This document shows, piece by piece, positions 11,805 through 22,177 of a DNA stretch of 64,000 bases. Each line of letters begins with the position of its first letter. Position 1 is the first letter of the stretch. The translations under genes and the position numbers were made by a program. This DNA comes from Sipunculus nudus (Eukaryota > Annelida > Sipuncula > Golfingiida > Sipunculidae), in contig CM049309.1 in the NCBI GenBank assembly GCA_026874595.1, positions 22,675,033 through 22,739,032 on the forward strand, given 5' to 3'. The notes under the pieces are model-generated. The model was not told the origin of the DNA. It saw only the letters and a list, made by a program, of their open reading frames with translations, and ran no database searches.

Positions 11805-12633
11805 TGTTACAGATGTCTGTGTGCAGGGATGTTTCATGTGTTGTTGACATTTGGTGCGTGTAGCGCGCATAGCTCGTTGCCATGACAGCATCGCCATGCC
11901 GAGCCGGGCCGGCCCACGTGTGAACCCTGATATGTAGAAACAGAGCGATGTTGTTCTAGATGTTTCCTGTAACGCGTGTGTACTGTGTATTATGTATTGT
12001 TCTTAAGATTGTTCGGGAAATGGAAAGTTTTCGGCTTGAGATGAGAAGCTATAAATAGGGGATGTGTTTTAGAGCCGGGAAGAAAAGGTTAGAGAATATT
12101 CAAGCAGACACAGAAGCGTGTAAGTCAGTTGTGGACTTTTCCCGATAAGTGTGGCAGTTATAGATTTTCTTCGAAATTTGTGAGGGATCTTATAAAGTCG
12201 TCAGCTTGCTTTCGGGATTATAACAAGAAATTCACTTTTGGATTACATCGGAAAGATTTGGTGAATGAACTGGGCTGTCATTCTCTGAGAAGTTTTATGT
12301 GAACTGTTCTTCTGGGTTATACGTTATAAAGGACTTGTCGCTGTGGTAGTGGTGGTATCCAGGTATTGTACACTTTACTTATATACTTGTATTGATTTAC
12401 TGTTGTACTGTTCTTATACTGTGTAATTGTATTGATTTAGTGTATTGTAATGTTAGGGTTGTTTTAAGAATTATAGTTATAGTTATTTGTTTACAAAAAA
12501 AACACGGAATTCTTTATTCATTCCCCTAGACATTTCACGCTGCCTAGTGTTACAGAATGTGATTTTTTAATCTCCATAACAAAATTTAGCCTCGTCACGA
12601 CTACGTGATCTGTTGATATTAGGTTCCGTAACA
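11805..12633 (+). mobile_element. Solo LTR, copy 1
   Basis: Begins TGTTACAGATGTCTG and ends GGTTCCGTAACA, so it has the TG...CA ends and short TGTTAC/GTAACA inverted termini of a retrotransposon LTR. It is flanked by AAAA on both sides, consistent with a 4-bp target duplication. A diverged copy with the same ends lies at 35948-36768. Shared internal landmarks are GAGCCGGGCCGGCC, TTTTAGAGCCGG, GCTTTCGGGATTAT, GTGGTGGTATCCAGGTA and TTTCACGCTGCCTAGTGTTA. No internal region, primer-binding site or gag-pol follows. Clade not determinable from the LTR alone. Confidence 0.8.
12050..12057 (+). promoter_or_regulatory. TATA box of the LTR
   Basis: TATAAATA followed by GGGG in the middle of solo LTR copy 1, about 15 bases before the conserved TTTTAGAGCCGG. 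It is placed as expected for an LTR promoter. In copy 2 the position is degenerate. Confidence 0.5.
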
Positions 12634-12639
12634 AAAAAT

Positions 12640-14950
12640 ATAACAGAAATTTGGCCCCTTTTGGCCTTTTTACTTGTTCTTAATAACTCTCACAATCGGC
12701 AGCTTTTACCAATCTGCGATTTGAATTTTCATTATTACTTTATTATTTATATAGCACTCATTATATATGCATCAATAACTCATAATATGCATCAATTGAT
12801 GACTATAATAATATGCAAATAATTGATTATATGCAAATATTTATATACTTCTTTTGGTGCTGTTCATAAACAAATTGAAGTGTTGTTAAAATTAATTTAA
12901 GATTCGTATCATTTGGCATTCAATCACGTGCCATTGTAATGTACTGGTATTAAGGCCAAACGTAAATTACGTATAAGTCAATATAATCTTTTTAGGACGG
13001 GGATATGGAGGTTATATGCGGATATTAAAGAGTGTCGTAACGTCGGGGCACTCTCTGGCACTGTAAAACATTGCAATGTCAATCCTGCCCTTTCAGCAAT
13101 TAATACGGAGTGTTCCTTCACTCTTCTCATAGCCCAGCTAAGCATGAACTTTAGGGTTCATGGATCATTACAGCAGAACCACTAACGTTACAATGAGATC
13201 TGAAAATACCGGCCCCTTTTTCCCCTGGGTTACCTTTTGTGATTTTCAGATACTCGCCCAGACATAACGGGTTTCATGTTCAATTTACACCCAGATGTAC
13301 CGGGTTTGACTTCAAATAAAGCACTCCCTGACATGGCGAGCGAGCGTTTCTTTTAAGCTCTCTGCCTGTTTTCTGACAAATTATTAAGTCATCAATATTT
13401 CACTTTGCACTAATGAGTTTTCACTTAACAGTACACTACACTCAGGTATGAACTAAAATATTTTTTCATATCACGTGAGTGTCCCGTGCGCCACACTGCT
13501 TTTATTGTAATGGAATATACCTCATATAACAAGTACATCATTTTTGGTCTGTATTTGTCGCGTGTAACTCATGTGGTCTACGCACGCCATGCATTTTAAC
13601 TCCCTATCAACACTCGCGAGAACTATCCTTGGGACTATCCTGTTTTATCTTGGTTACGCCTTAGCTTCCTGTCAATATCACACAATACCTACGACAACGC
13701 AGCCTTAACGTGTATTGTAATAGGAATCAGAAGAGCCGTGTAATTTGAGTTTGAAGAAGGCATGGAGACAGAATACAGTTACCATTGTTGACAGGTGACA
13801 GTTTTAATTATAACCATATAGTTGCGAATATTATGAACGACTTTTAAAATAATCTCGCTCATATTTATTACTGAGAAGCATGCACGCCTTGGAGCGTGAT
13901 AGGCGCCAGTGCGCAAACGTAGGAAACAACCCATGTCCGTTAGCAAATAGCGTAATTAATATCAATAACGACTATCCAAATGTCCGTTTACTAATGACGT
14001 CCGGGTAACAGTTATGACTACTCACATTCTTTCAGGTAAGGGACAGACGCGTCTCAGCGGTTTGACTGATGGCAGTGCGGCATCTGCTGCCACATAAAAA
14101 AAAATCATTAAACTACCTGGAGTTCTCGGGACGGCGTGTGATGGAGTCTGCCAGCTTCCTGTGAACCAACGGTACTGTGTGTGAAAGGGCCCCGCGTGGC
14201 ACTGGTGTCCTCAGAAAAGGTGTCTTCAGTTTCATCACCATGACAGCTTTGATTCGGTATCCAAGGTAACGGCTGATTCTATAAAGCCCCTAGTCGCATA
14301 AAGACCTGACAGAGTGGCATGCAGTAAATAAATCTTAAAAGCATTTGAAAGTAAAAGAACGGACATACGCTATATGTCCGCTGTCACGCTGAATAATTAA
14401 AGGGATACCATGGTTTTATGCGCAATAACCGAGAGACTTTATATGGAATATATGTTTTAAACATATCAATGCTTTTTCCATAAAACAGTCTCGAAAAGAC
14501 AACGGACAAAGTGCTCTCTTATTATACATATTGGTACAGGAGCAGAGTGGAAGGATCGCCATATAAAGATATACATATGTATAAGGATTTTTTTAATATC
14601 GGCAGCAAGACAATAGATCGACAGAAGCAACACAGTCACTTAATATTGCTAGAAATCCGCAGTTCAGATCATTAGGCGGTCAATGAACAAGTCATGTAAC
14701 AATGGCCTACACAGTATTACGTCGTTTGTATGTAACCAAGATTTTGATTTCGTTATCAGGTTTTACTGGACATATTTAGTATTCTATTGTGCTCCTTGCA
14801 TCACGGCACGGGGTGGAACATTAACCGTGTCTTTTGATCTTATGGCCACGTCGGTTATTCGATGTGATCAGTGATAACTTTATAAACCAGATGCATTTTG
14901 AGCACGTTCATTTACTCAACGGGTCTATGGAAATGAAATGATCCTCAGGT
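12640..14950. other. Intergenic and upstream region of the receptor gene, no gene seen
   Basis: Probably contains 5' untranslated sequence and promoter of the receptor, but no TATA box or leader exon could be fixed. A CAG acceptor-like site (CCTCAG, ending about 14948) sits just before the receptor start and may join a distant leader exon. Confidence 0.4.
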
Positions 14951-14954
14951 CAAC

Positions 14955-16070
14955 ATGAACACCACTGCACAAACGAACGACACACAGGAGATGGCAGAGT
15001 CGAGGGATGCCGTGGCCACGATCCCGGTCCTCGCCTTGTTAATTCTGACAACCTGCTTGGCCAACGTCTTAGTGATTGTTTGTATCAAAAAGGAGAAGCG
15101 TCTACGTACGATCAGTAACATATACGTGGCGTCGCTGGCGGCGGCCGACCTGCTGGTAGGCCTCGTGGTTATGAATGGTATGGTGTTCTTTACTGTGTAC
15201 GGCTACTGGCCTTTAGGGGAGGTGCTTTGTACTATCTGGGTGTCACTCGACTTCTCTTGTTGTACCGTGTCCATGCTTCACCTGTGTCTAATCGGCTACG
15301 ACAGGTACAAAGCCATCGTTCATCCTCTCGACTATCGCTTCAGGCGCCAAAAGAAACAAGCAATGTTTAATATATCTGCCGTGTGGTTGATTGGGATCCT
15401 GGCGTGGGTTCCGGCAGTCATCGCAATCAGAAAACACAGTCCCTCCCAACCAGGGGATTGTTTCTTTATTCCTAACCGACTTTATATATTGCTTCAGTCT
15501 ATATTTGTCTATTTCCTGCCGATTTTTGCGATGATCTTCTTCTACATCCGGTGTCTGTATGCGCTCTACATCCGTGGACGGAACCTGATCAGCGATGCCC
15601 GACTTCACACCCACCCGGCCACAAGCCAGCACGGTGTAGCAAGTGTGTCGAAAAGCATGGAGCAAGGACACCCCATTGAAATTACCAATGACCTATCTGT
15701 GTCCACAATGGAAGCAACAACCGCCGGTGGATGGTCCGAAAGTGAACGCAGCATTCGGCGCTCTACTAACCAGCGTGAACAACACAAGAGATGCCTGCGG
15801 ACATTAGGAGCGGTGATGTTGATGTTCTTAGCTTGTTGGCTCCCTTTCTGTCTGCTGTGGCCTATAACAGCTTACTGCGATACCTGCGTACAAACATGGC
15901 TCCTGGAGCTCTCATACTGGTCAGCTTATATTAATTCTACCTTAAACCCCATGCTGTACTTCATTACCAACAAAGATTTCAGGTTTGCCTTGCAAAAAAT
16001 AATTTGTCGAAAGAAAAGCACCCTGGATAATGCAGGACGAACTCAGTGTACACGCTGCACTGTTGATTGA
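14955..16070 (+). CDS. Class A G-protein-coupled receptor, biogenic amine/muscarinic-like, intronless
   Basis: This is a 371-residue seven-helix membrane receptor, full length for a rhodopsin-type GPCR with a short third loop. In order: two N-glycosylation sites (N2, N8); TM1 with N37; TM2 with SLAAADLL (D65); C92, which pairs with C169 in loop 2; TM3 with D99 at the amine-binding 3.32 position; DRY at 116-118; W144 in TM4; P189 in TM5; CWLPF at 294-298; then W322, Y325 and YINSTLNPMLY, which contains the NPxxY motif (331-335). The D3.32/W7.40/Y7.43 set and YINSTLNP are characteristic of aminergic receptors, and YINSTLNP is closest to muscarinic receptors. The ligand (acetylcholine, histamine or another amine) is not settled. 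The whole frame is uninterrupted. The ATG is the first in frame before TM1. An AATAAA lies about 490 bp after the stop. The 3' third is tandemly duplicated downstream. Confidence 0.9.
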   Translation: MNTTAQTNDTQEMAESRDAVATIPVLALLILTTCLANVLVIVCIKKEKRLRTISNIYVASLAAADLLVGLVVMNGMVFFTVYGYWPLGEVLCTIWVSLDFSCCTVSMLHLCLIGYDRYKAIVHPLDYRFRRQKKQAMFNISAVWLIGILAWVPAVIAIRKHSPSQPGDCFFIPNRLYILLQSIFVYFLPIFAMIFFYIRCLYALYIRGRNLISDARLHTHPATSQHGVASVSKSMEQGHPIEITNDLSVSTMEATTAGGWSESERSIRRSTNQREQHKRCLRTLGAVMLMFLACWLPFCLLWPITAYCDTCVQTWLLELSYWSAYINSTLNPMLYFITNKDFRFALQKIICRKKSTLDNAGRTQCTRCTVD

Positions 16071-16555
16071 ACAGCACTCCAATTCTTTGAAAAACAACAT
16101 GAAGCTTCATCGAATTTTAACATCATTTGAAGTGTGTTTTTCAGGCATAACTTATTGACAGATTAGCTTCTGCTCCGTTACGGCGTCGTGTCTTTGTAGG
16201 CAACACCAATCGATGATACACTTTTAAACCATTAAGGTAACAGAGTGAAAACTCCTCACTGGTCTCCACGTGAGGTGACGATTACAGCATGTCATTTGTT
16301 TTAAATCAGAGTTCTCATTGCCAAGAGCCTTTTCAGGAGGATGCTTGATAGGTCCCTTTATCCCTCGTCATTAATGAATCGAGTTCATCGCTCTTATTGA
16401 GAGCTGGGGGTGCTTTGTTGTAACAGCAGCAGCAGCAGCCCGATCTGAATCTATAACGTCTACTAAAAGTGAACTCAACGACCACTTTATATACTCAATG
16501 ATTAATGAAAGCGCAGTGATTTATATAGTTGAGTTTGATAAATTATTAACATGAA

Positions 16556-16561
16556 AATAAA
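16556..16561 (+). terminator. Polyadenylation signal AATAAA of the receptor gene
   Basis: AATAAA in an A-rich stretch about 490 bp after the stop codon, at the end of the duplicated unit. The copy carries its own at 17386-17391. Confidence 0.45.
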
Positions 16562-16577
16562 AAAAGGGACAAATTGT

Positions 16578-17405
16578 GCAGCATTCGGCGCTCTACTAAC
16601 CAGCGTGAACAACACAAGAGATGCCTGCGGACATTAGGAGCGGTGATGTTGACGTTCTTAGCTTGTTGGCTCCCTTTCTGTCTGCTGTGGCCTATAACAG
16701 CTTACTGCGATACCTGCGTACAAACATGGCTCCTGGAGCTCTCATACTGGTCAGCTTATATTAATTCTACCTTAAACCCCATGCTGTACTTCATTACCAA
16801 CAAAGATTTCAGGTTTGCCTTGCAAAAAATAATTTGTCGAAAGAAAAGCACCCTGGATAATGCAGGACGAACTCAGTGTACACGCTGCACTGTTGATTGA
16901 ACAGCACTCCATTTCTTTGAAAAACAACATGAAGCTTCATCGAATTTTAACATCATTTGAAGTGTGTTTTTCAGGCATAACTTATTGACAGATTAGCTTC
17001 TGCTCCGTTACGGCGTCGTGTCTTTGTAGGCAACACCAATCGATGATACACTTTTAAACCATTAAGGTAACAGAGTGAAAACTCCTCACTGGTCTCCACG
17101 TGAGGTGATGATTACAGCATGTCATTTGTTTTAAATCAGAGTTCTCATTGCCAAGAGCCTTTTCAGGAGGATGCTTGATAGGTCCCTTTATCCCTCGTCA
17201 TTAATGAATCGAGTTCATCGCTCTTATTGAGAGCTGGGGGTGCTTTGTTGTAACAGCAGCAGCATCAGCCCGATCTGAATCTATAACGTCTACTAAAAGT
17301 GAACTCAACGACCACTTTATATACTCAATGATAAATGAAAGCGCAGTGATTTATATAGTTGAGTTTGATAAATTATTAACATGAAAATAAAAAAAGGACA
17401 AATTG
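16578..17405 (+). pseudogene. Tandem partial copy of the receptor gene (3' third plus 3' UTR)
   Basis: Bases 16578-17405 repeat 15748-16577 at an offset of 830 with only about half a dozen differences. The copy begins mid-codon-run at receptor residue 266 (SIRRSTNQREQ) and continues in frame through TM6, TM7 and the C-terminus to the same stop (16898-16900). It therefore lacks TM1-TM5 and has no ATG or promoter. One coding difference is seen, M290T (ATG to ACG). Others lie in the 3' UTR, including a CAG-to-CAT change in a CAG run and a one-base indel in the A/G tail. The near-identity means a recent duplication, or an assembly artefact from unmerged haplotypes. Confidence 0.9.
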
Positions 17406-17580
17406 ATTGCCAATTATTTATTCAACTTACATTTAACTTTCCCCTTTTAATTTAAGGCAGCACTATAGAGCACGGAGAAAAGTTGAGGTGTTCCGCAGGG
17501 AAGCAACTTTTGTCATATAGATTTAATAAAAAAAATATAATTAAAACACGGTATTATCTGAAACAATTTTTCAATAAGAT

Positions 17581-17611
<31 letters not shown>

Positions 17612-19245
17612 AAAGCCTCCCTCTTCTCCACAGGAAATGAATGTTTTCAGATCCATTTCTGCATATTCTTAATTTCTTAAGACAATATGTACTTGACCTT
17701 TGATTGTGTATGGTCTTGTGTGAAATTTTCACCACACCAAGAGGTTCCTACATAACAGTTATGAATACTTCTCAATTAATAAGACTATATGATTTGGACT
17801 TCCAAATTCGTGGTATTTTCTCATTAATGATATGTTTAAAAGGGCTATGGGAAGACATTCACATTGAAGAGTAGGGACGCATTATTCACTTTTTAAACAG
17901 AATGATCCTGATAAAATTGAAGCAAATTTGGACACACAGTTCTTTTAAAAAGAAAACTTGTTCATTGTATTAGGTGGCAATTATGGTGTTAAATGCAAAA
18001 GCATGTAAAATTAAGTTAAACCACGCGTGTTTTGACTGATGATGTTATACAGTGACAGAGCCGACTGGCCGATCGCGAGCTGTACACGTCGTCTGTAAAA
18101 AGCAGGCAAGACATCGGGTCAAATGAGTATTGTACAAAAACCACATCTGGGTCCAGACTGAGGACACTCATTTGAACGGGCATTCAGCGTGCTCAGGGTC
18201 CTTGCAGGGAAAAGTGGGCGATAATGGATGATCGACTACGGTGTGTACGGCCTAGAGGACAAGGTCAAGGTAAAAACACTAAGGACTTAGGACTATTATC
18301 GTGCCCAGGTTTAAGCCATATTGAAAATTTAGCGCAAACAGATGCGTCTTTCGTCAGTGATATAATGACTCTTTCATATGTGCCTTTGTTCTGTCAGTAA
18401 CTGGATGTGCTCCGTCTGTGACGCAGATTTCATTTTGCCGTACTGTTGTGATACGTGTTGCACATAGTTTTTATCGCGTATTTCCCAGTGGTTATAATAT
18501 AAAAATTACTATTATCTGCTGTATTATTCAGTGTATGGCCAGACACAAGGCCATGAACGTATGTTATGTATCTTAAACTCAGTGGAACTTTCATTGATGA
18601 AGTATAATGTAAATACCTTTGTTATATCATGGAAGAGTGAAACCACCGTTACTGGTGAGTGCCAGTAACCTATTCTTATCGTATAAATACACTTGTCTTG
18701 GTCAAACTACGTATTTTTACTTTGTTTATGTTGACTGAGGATTGTATGTACTAGCTGTGAGACGTCCGCAGCAGAACAGACACTCCTGCTTACTTAGGAC
18801 AATCGTAAGCGGATTGCCTCATATCGGACAATTCTGTCCCTGTGAAAAATTGATAAGGGACTTTTAAACAGATCTGGAGTCTTAAAGGAGATGTGCGACC
18901 ACCTGTAAATATGTCTCGTAGTAACAAGCCGAAATAGTATACAACGCAGCCTAATTCGGACCTTTAATTTTTCAAAATCAAACTCTTCTTTAGGACTACA
19001 ATTATAAAAATGTATCCAATTTTCTCTCTGTACCTTCTTGCAATGCATTTCTGTTTCCCTGACTGGCTCTCCATGTTTGCGATAACTGTTCTCGGAAAAA
19101 GTGCTCCATGGTGTCAGATGTATCTGTCTGTAATTTATAGTTTATTTATTTTACATAGATTTGACAAAAATTTGACATATTTATATAATATAATAGGCAC
19201 TCTCCGTGGATCAGATGGTTTGGTACTGTCATATTACAATCGTCC
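17406..19245. other. Intergenic, no gene seen
   Basis: Contains an A-rich AAAATAAAA-type run at about 17579-17616. An 84-codon minus frame at 18794-19048 has no recognisable features. Confidence 0.45.
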
Positions 19246-19248
19246 AAA

Positions 19249-19355
19249 GGTGGAGGACCCAGCGAAAACCACTCTCCGACCTTGGACGGGCCACTCCACA
19301 ACATACTTATATAGCCCCGCCGGTGGTCGAACACGGGTGCGGAGAGTGCCGAGCT
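19249..19355 (+). repeat. Dispersed repeat segment, relative near 41.8-41.9 kb
   Basis: GGACCCAGCGAAAACCACTC, then CCGACCTTGGAC, ATAGCCCCGCCGG and CGAACACGGGT line up in the same order with 41811-41925 (GGGAAAACCCGGAG, CCGACTTTGGAC, ATAGCCACGCCGG, AGCCCGGGT). It resembles the SINE-like GGAAACC...GAACCCG block common in mollusc genomes, from memory and unverified. Confidence 0.45.
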
Positions 19356-19364
19356 TAATTAATT

Positions 19365-19494
19365 AACAGGTACACTACGTAAGCAAAACTAAAACAATAA
19401 CAAACAGACAGGGATCTGGACTGTCAAGTGGTAACAATTGTATATCCCTGTCTGTTTGTTATTGTTTTAGTTTTGCTAACGTAGTGTACCTGTT
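19365..19494. repeat. Near-perfect hairpin, 51-nt arms and 28-nt loop
   Basis: The left arm 19365-19415 (AACAGGTACACTACGT ... CAGACAGGGAT) is the reverse complement of 19444-19494, with a single mismatch near the outer third. The loop is 19416-19443. It is flanked by AATTAATT on the left and ATCGAATT on the right. Candidates are a foldback/MITE remnant or an inverted duplication; the stem is longer than that of a usual animal pre-miRNA. No open frame. Confidence 0.9.
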
Positions 19495-19619
19495 ATCGAA
19501 TTATAACTGTACGGATACGGCTAAAGTCTGTCCGTTTAAAGCTTGTTGATTTCTGCATTACCTCAGACCATGAGCTGCCAGTGATGCCGCGATCTAGATT
19601 TTGTTCATAAAATGTTTAT

Positions 19620-19900
19620 TGGCTCCCACAAGAGGGTATGCCTTCATCCCCTTTCCTGTGTATTTGTGTGTGTTTGTGTGAGTGTTTGTCCACAATATGA
19701 CTCACGCAGTCATGAACGGAATCACATGAAATTTTAATGAATATCCGGTTTCAGGAACGTCATCAAGGAATATTCACAAATGTACAGGCAGTCACTTATG
19801 CACGTGTGAACCTGATGCACGAATGAACCTGGAAGTATGAGCCGAATAAGTGAATGCAGACACGGTTTGGTAGTATCCCACAATATGGCCCTCCACTGCA
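19620..19900 (-). repeat. Dispersed repeat, inverted relative of 3916-4252
   Basis: Shares reverse-complement blocks with 3916-4252, including CCGGTTTCAGGAACGTCATC with AAGGAATATTC, GCCGAATAAGTGA and a closing CCCACAATA.GG block. No coding potential. Confidence 0.5.
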
Positions 19901-20490
19901 TTCCGTAAAATACCGATTTCTAGTCTTAATCATTCAATCAATTTTAAGAGAAAACGATATTGATTTATTTGAAGTTACCAAAGATTCGTTATCTTAAAAA
20001 TTTACCGCATTTAAATCACCATTGAATATGATACTGACAATATGTACTCACTAGCAGTGGTAAAATAACATATACAACCGTCAATGGAATTGACAAATAA
20101 TATAAACTGATACTGTTTTGCAGAGTCAGCATCAGTTTTGAATTTCAGAGCATCAACTCTATCAAATATGTATCTCTAGAATGACTGAAGCAATATACAT
20201 GAATATTCCATCTAAAAGGTCAATATGTTTCGTTTGGCTAACAAAACTCAAAATCCCCGCGAAAACATAATAATATTATCGATTCACACTTGTTTAACCT
20301 TTATTGGCAAATAATACGGGATGGAACATCAAAGTTATTGGTACGATAGTGCACGGGTATGATGTGACTCTTGTCCTCCACCACAAAGGCTGAATTGTGT
20401 GTTTAAAAGTCTTCTTTTTATGTATATTTGCATGAGAGCCTCGAGTTGGTAATCTACTTTCAAAGCAAGGGCAGAAGGAAAAATCAACAC
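19901..20490. other. Intergenic, no gene seen
   Basis: Nothing supportable. Confidence 0.4.
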
Positions 20491-20491
20491 C

Positions 20492-20838
20492 ACCTGTAAC
20501 AATTTAATTCTTGTCTTGATGAATTTTTCTATTTAGAAAGCTAGCATGGCCATACAGGAGGTAGGCTTTTAAATGAATGGCTTTTGATGTTTAGATGTTA
20601 AATAAAACGTCCCACTTTATTTTATCCTGTGTTGGCTATTGCCTTCGATTTTTTTTTAACTTAATCAATTAGTACCAATTTAATTCTCTTCTTGATGAGT
20701 TTTTCTATGGAGAAAGCTAACATGGCCAACTGGAGCTAGGCTTATACTGTTATGGTATTTGATATTTAGATGGTAACTAAAAACGTCCCACTTTATTTGA
20801 TCCTGTGTTGGTTTTTGTCCTTGAATTTTTGTAGTCTG
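20492..20838. repeat. Diverged tandem duplication, ~176-bp period
   Basis: AATTTAATTC at 20501 and 20677 open two copies. Each then has CTTGATGA, TTTTTCTAT, GAAAGCTA.CATGGCCA, GATGTTTAGATG-like, ACGTCCCACTTTATTT and ATCCTGTGTTGG in the same order. Identity is moderate. Confidence 0.75.
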
Positions 20839-21293
20839 AAACCTATTATCTTAATACTTGCTGGTCCAACCTGGTCATGTTGTTTCCATGGATACCGTTA
20901 AACAGTCTACGTACAAAGGCGCTTCTTTAAGTTTTAGGAGATAAAAGGTGCTATTGCACATTTCATCAAAATTAAGCAATCACGGACCAAAATCTATGTT
21001 TTTTTTTTGTAAAAGTAAGAGCAACTGCAAATAATAGGGACTGTACTCTCCATTGCTGGGACAAGCGGCCTATCAAATGATATTTCCATCAGTGAAAGAA
21101 CAGGCCTGTAAATATAATCGTTTTTGTTTCCTCTACTTTTGTTACCACACATTTGGTGTGATAAAGTGAAGTGTTACCTGCAAAGAGGGTTTTAATAATT
21201 TCAGATAGCTTTGACAATTTCTCCCAGAGTCCGGTTAGGATGTCCCTTTCGTGTATTTGATAAATACCATCAGCCCAATGGGACTAATTAAGC

Positions 21294-22177
21294 AGGCCGC
21301 ACACAGAGCGGACGAGACGAGATCGGATCGGACCAGGACTGAAAAGTCCTCCACAATCTTTCCCAGTCCGGTCCGGTCCTAGAGGGGTCGCACACAGAGC
21401 GGATCGGATAGGATTTTTTAATAAAATACTCTTATATTATATTATATTATATTATATTATATACATACATACATACAAAAATTATGGCATCTCTATCTGA
21501 GGTAATATACTTCCATTTATAAATAAACCTGGATATCTACAATCTATCCAATTTATGGTAACTTCACCTGTCATCATAAAACACATATAAACAATGGTAT
21601 TGTGCTATGACGTATTTGCTTTGTATTACATCACTCTAAATTTAGTTTTCTGTATATAAATAGGAAACTATATATTTGTACAATACTACTGTTTTGATCA
21701 TACTTAACTATCGAAATATGATCAACAGAAGTATATCTTTGGTTGTTATTTTTATATTAAATTGCAATTACACGTAAATCCTTTATGCTGTATTTAGATG
21801 ATAGATGTGGTGAGCAACACTATTTTTTTTAGCAAATTTCCCTTTATAGCTAAAAGGTACACCAAACTCCATGTGTCACCCACGTTATTTAACGACTCTT
21901 AATTCGCCATCTTCAGATTTGTACGTCTATCATGTGATCCATAGAGCTGCTCTCATTAGTCAATGACAAAGTCTCGATCTTAGCTAGTCCTAAAACCCCC
22001 GCAAACAGAGCGGACTCAATATCAAAACATTTTGATATGGTCAGGATCGCTCAGGACTGGGTCCGGAGCGGTCCCGGACTGGCAGTCCGGTCCGCCAACT
22101 GCCGAAAACTGAGCGGACCGGACCGGATTCAAGTCCGGTCCGATCTCGTCTCGTCTCGTCCGCTTTGTGTGCGGCCT
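21294..22177. mobile_element. MITE-like DNA transposon with ~30-bp terminal inverted repeats
   Basis: The left end starts AGGCCGCACACAGAGCGGAC followed by GAGACGAGATCGGA. The right end, reverse complemented, starts AGGCCGCACACAAAGCGGAC followed by GAGACGAGACGAGATCGGA. Subterminal GC-rich blocks (AGTCCGGTCCGG-like) recur on both sides and the centre is AT-rich, with a (TATTA)n/(ATAC)n run at 21432-21475. No transposase frame, so it is non-autonomous. The target duplication is not clear, so the superfamily is left open. Confidence 0.8.

Noticed and set aside
15288-15671. 127-codon minus frame
   Set aside because: Antisense shadow of the receptor gene.
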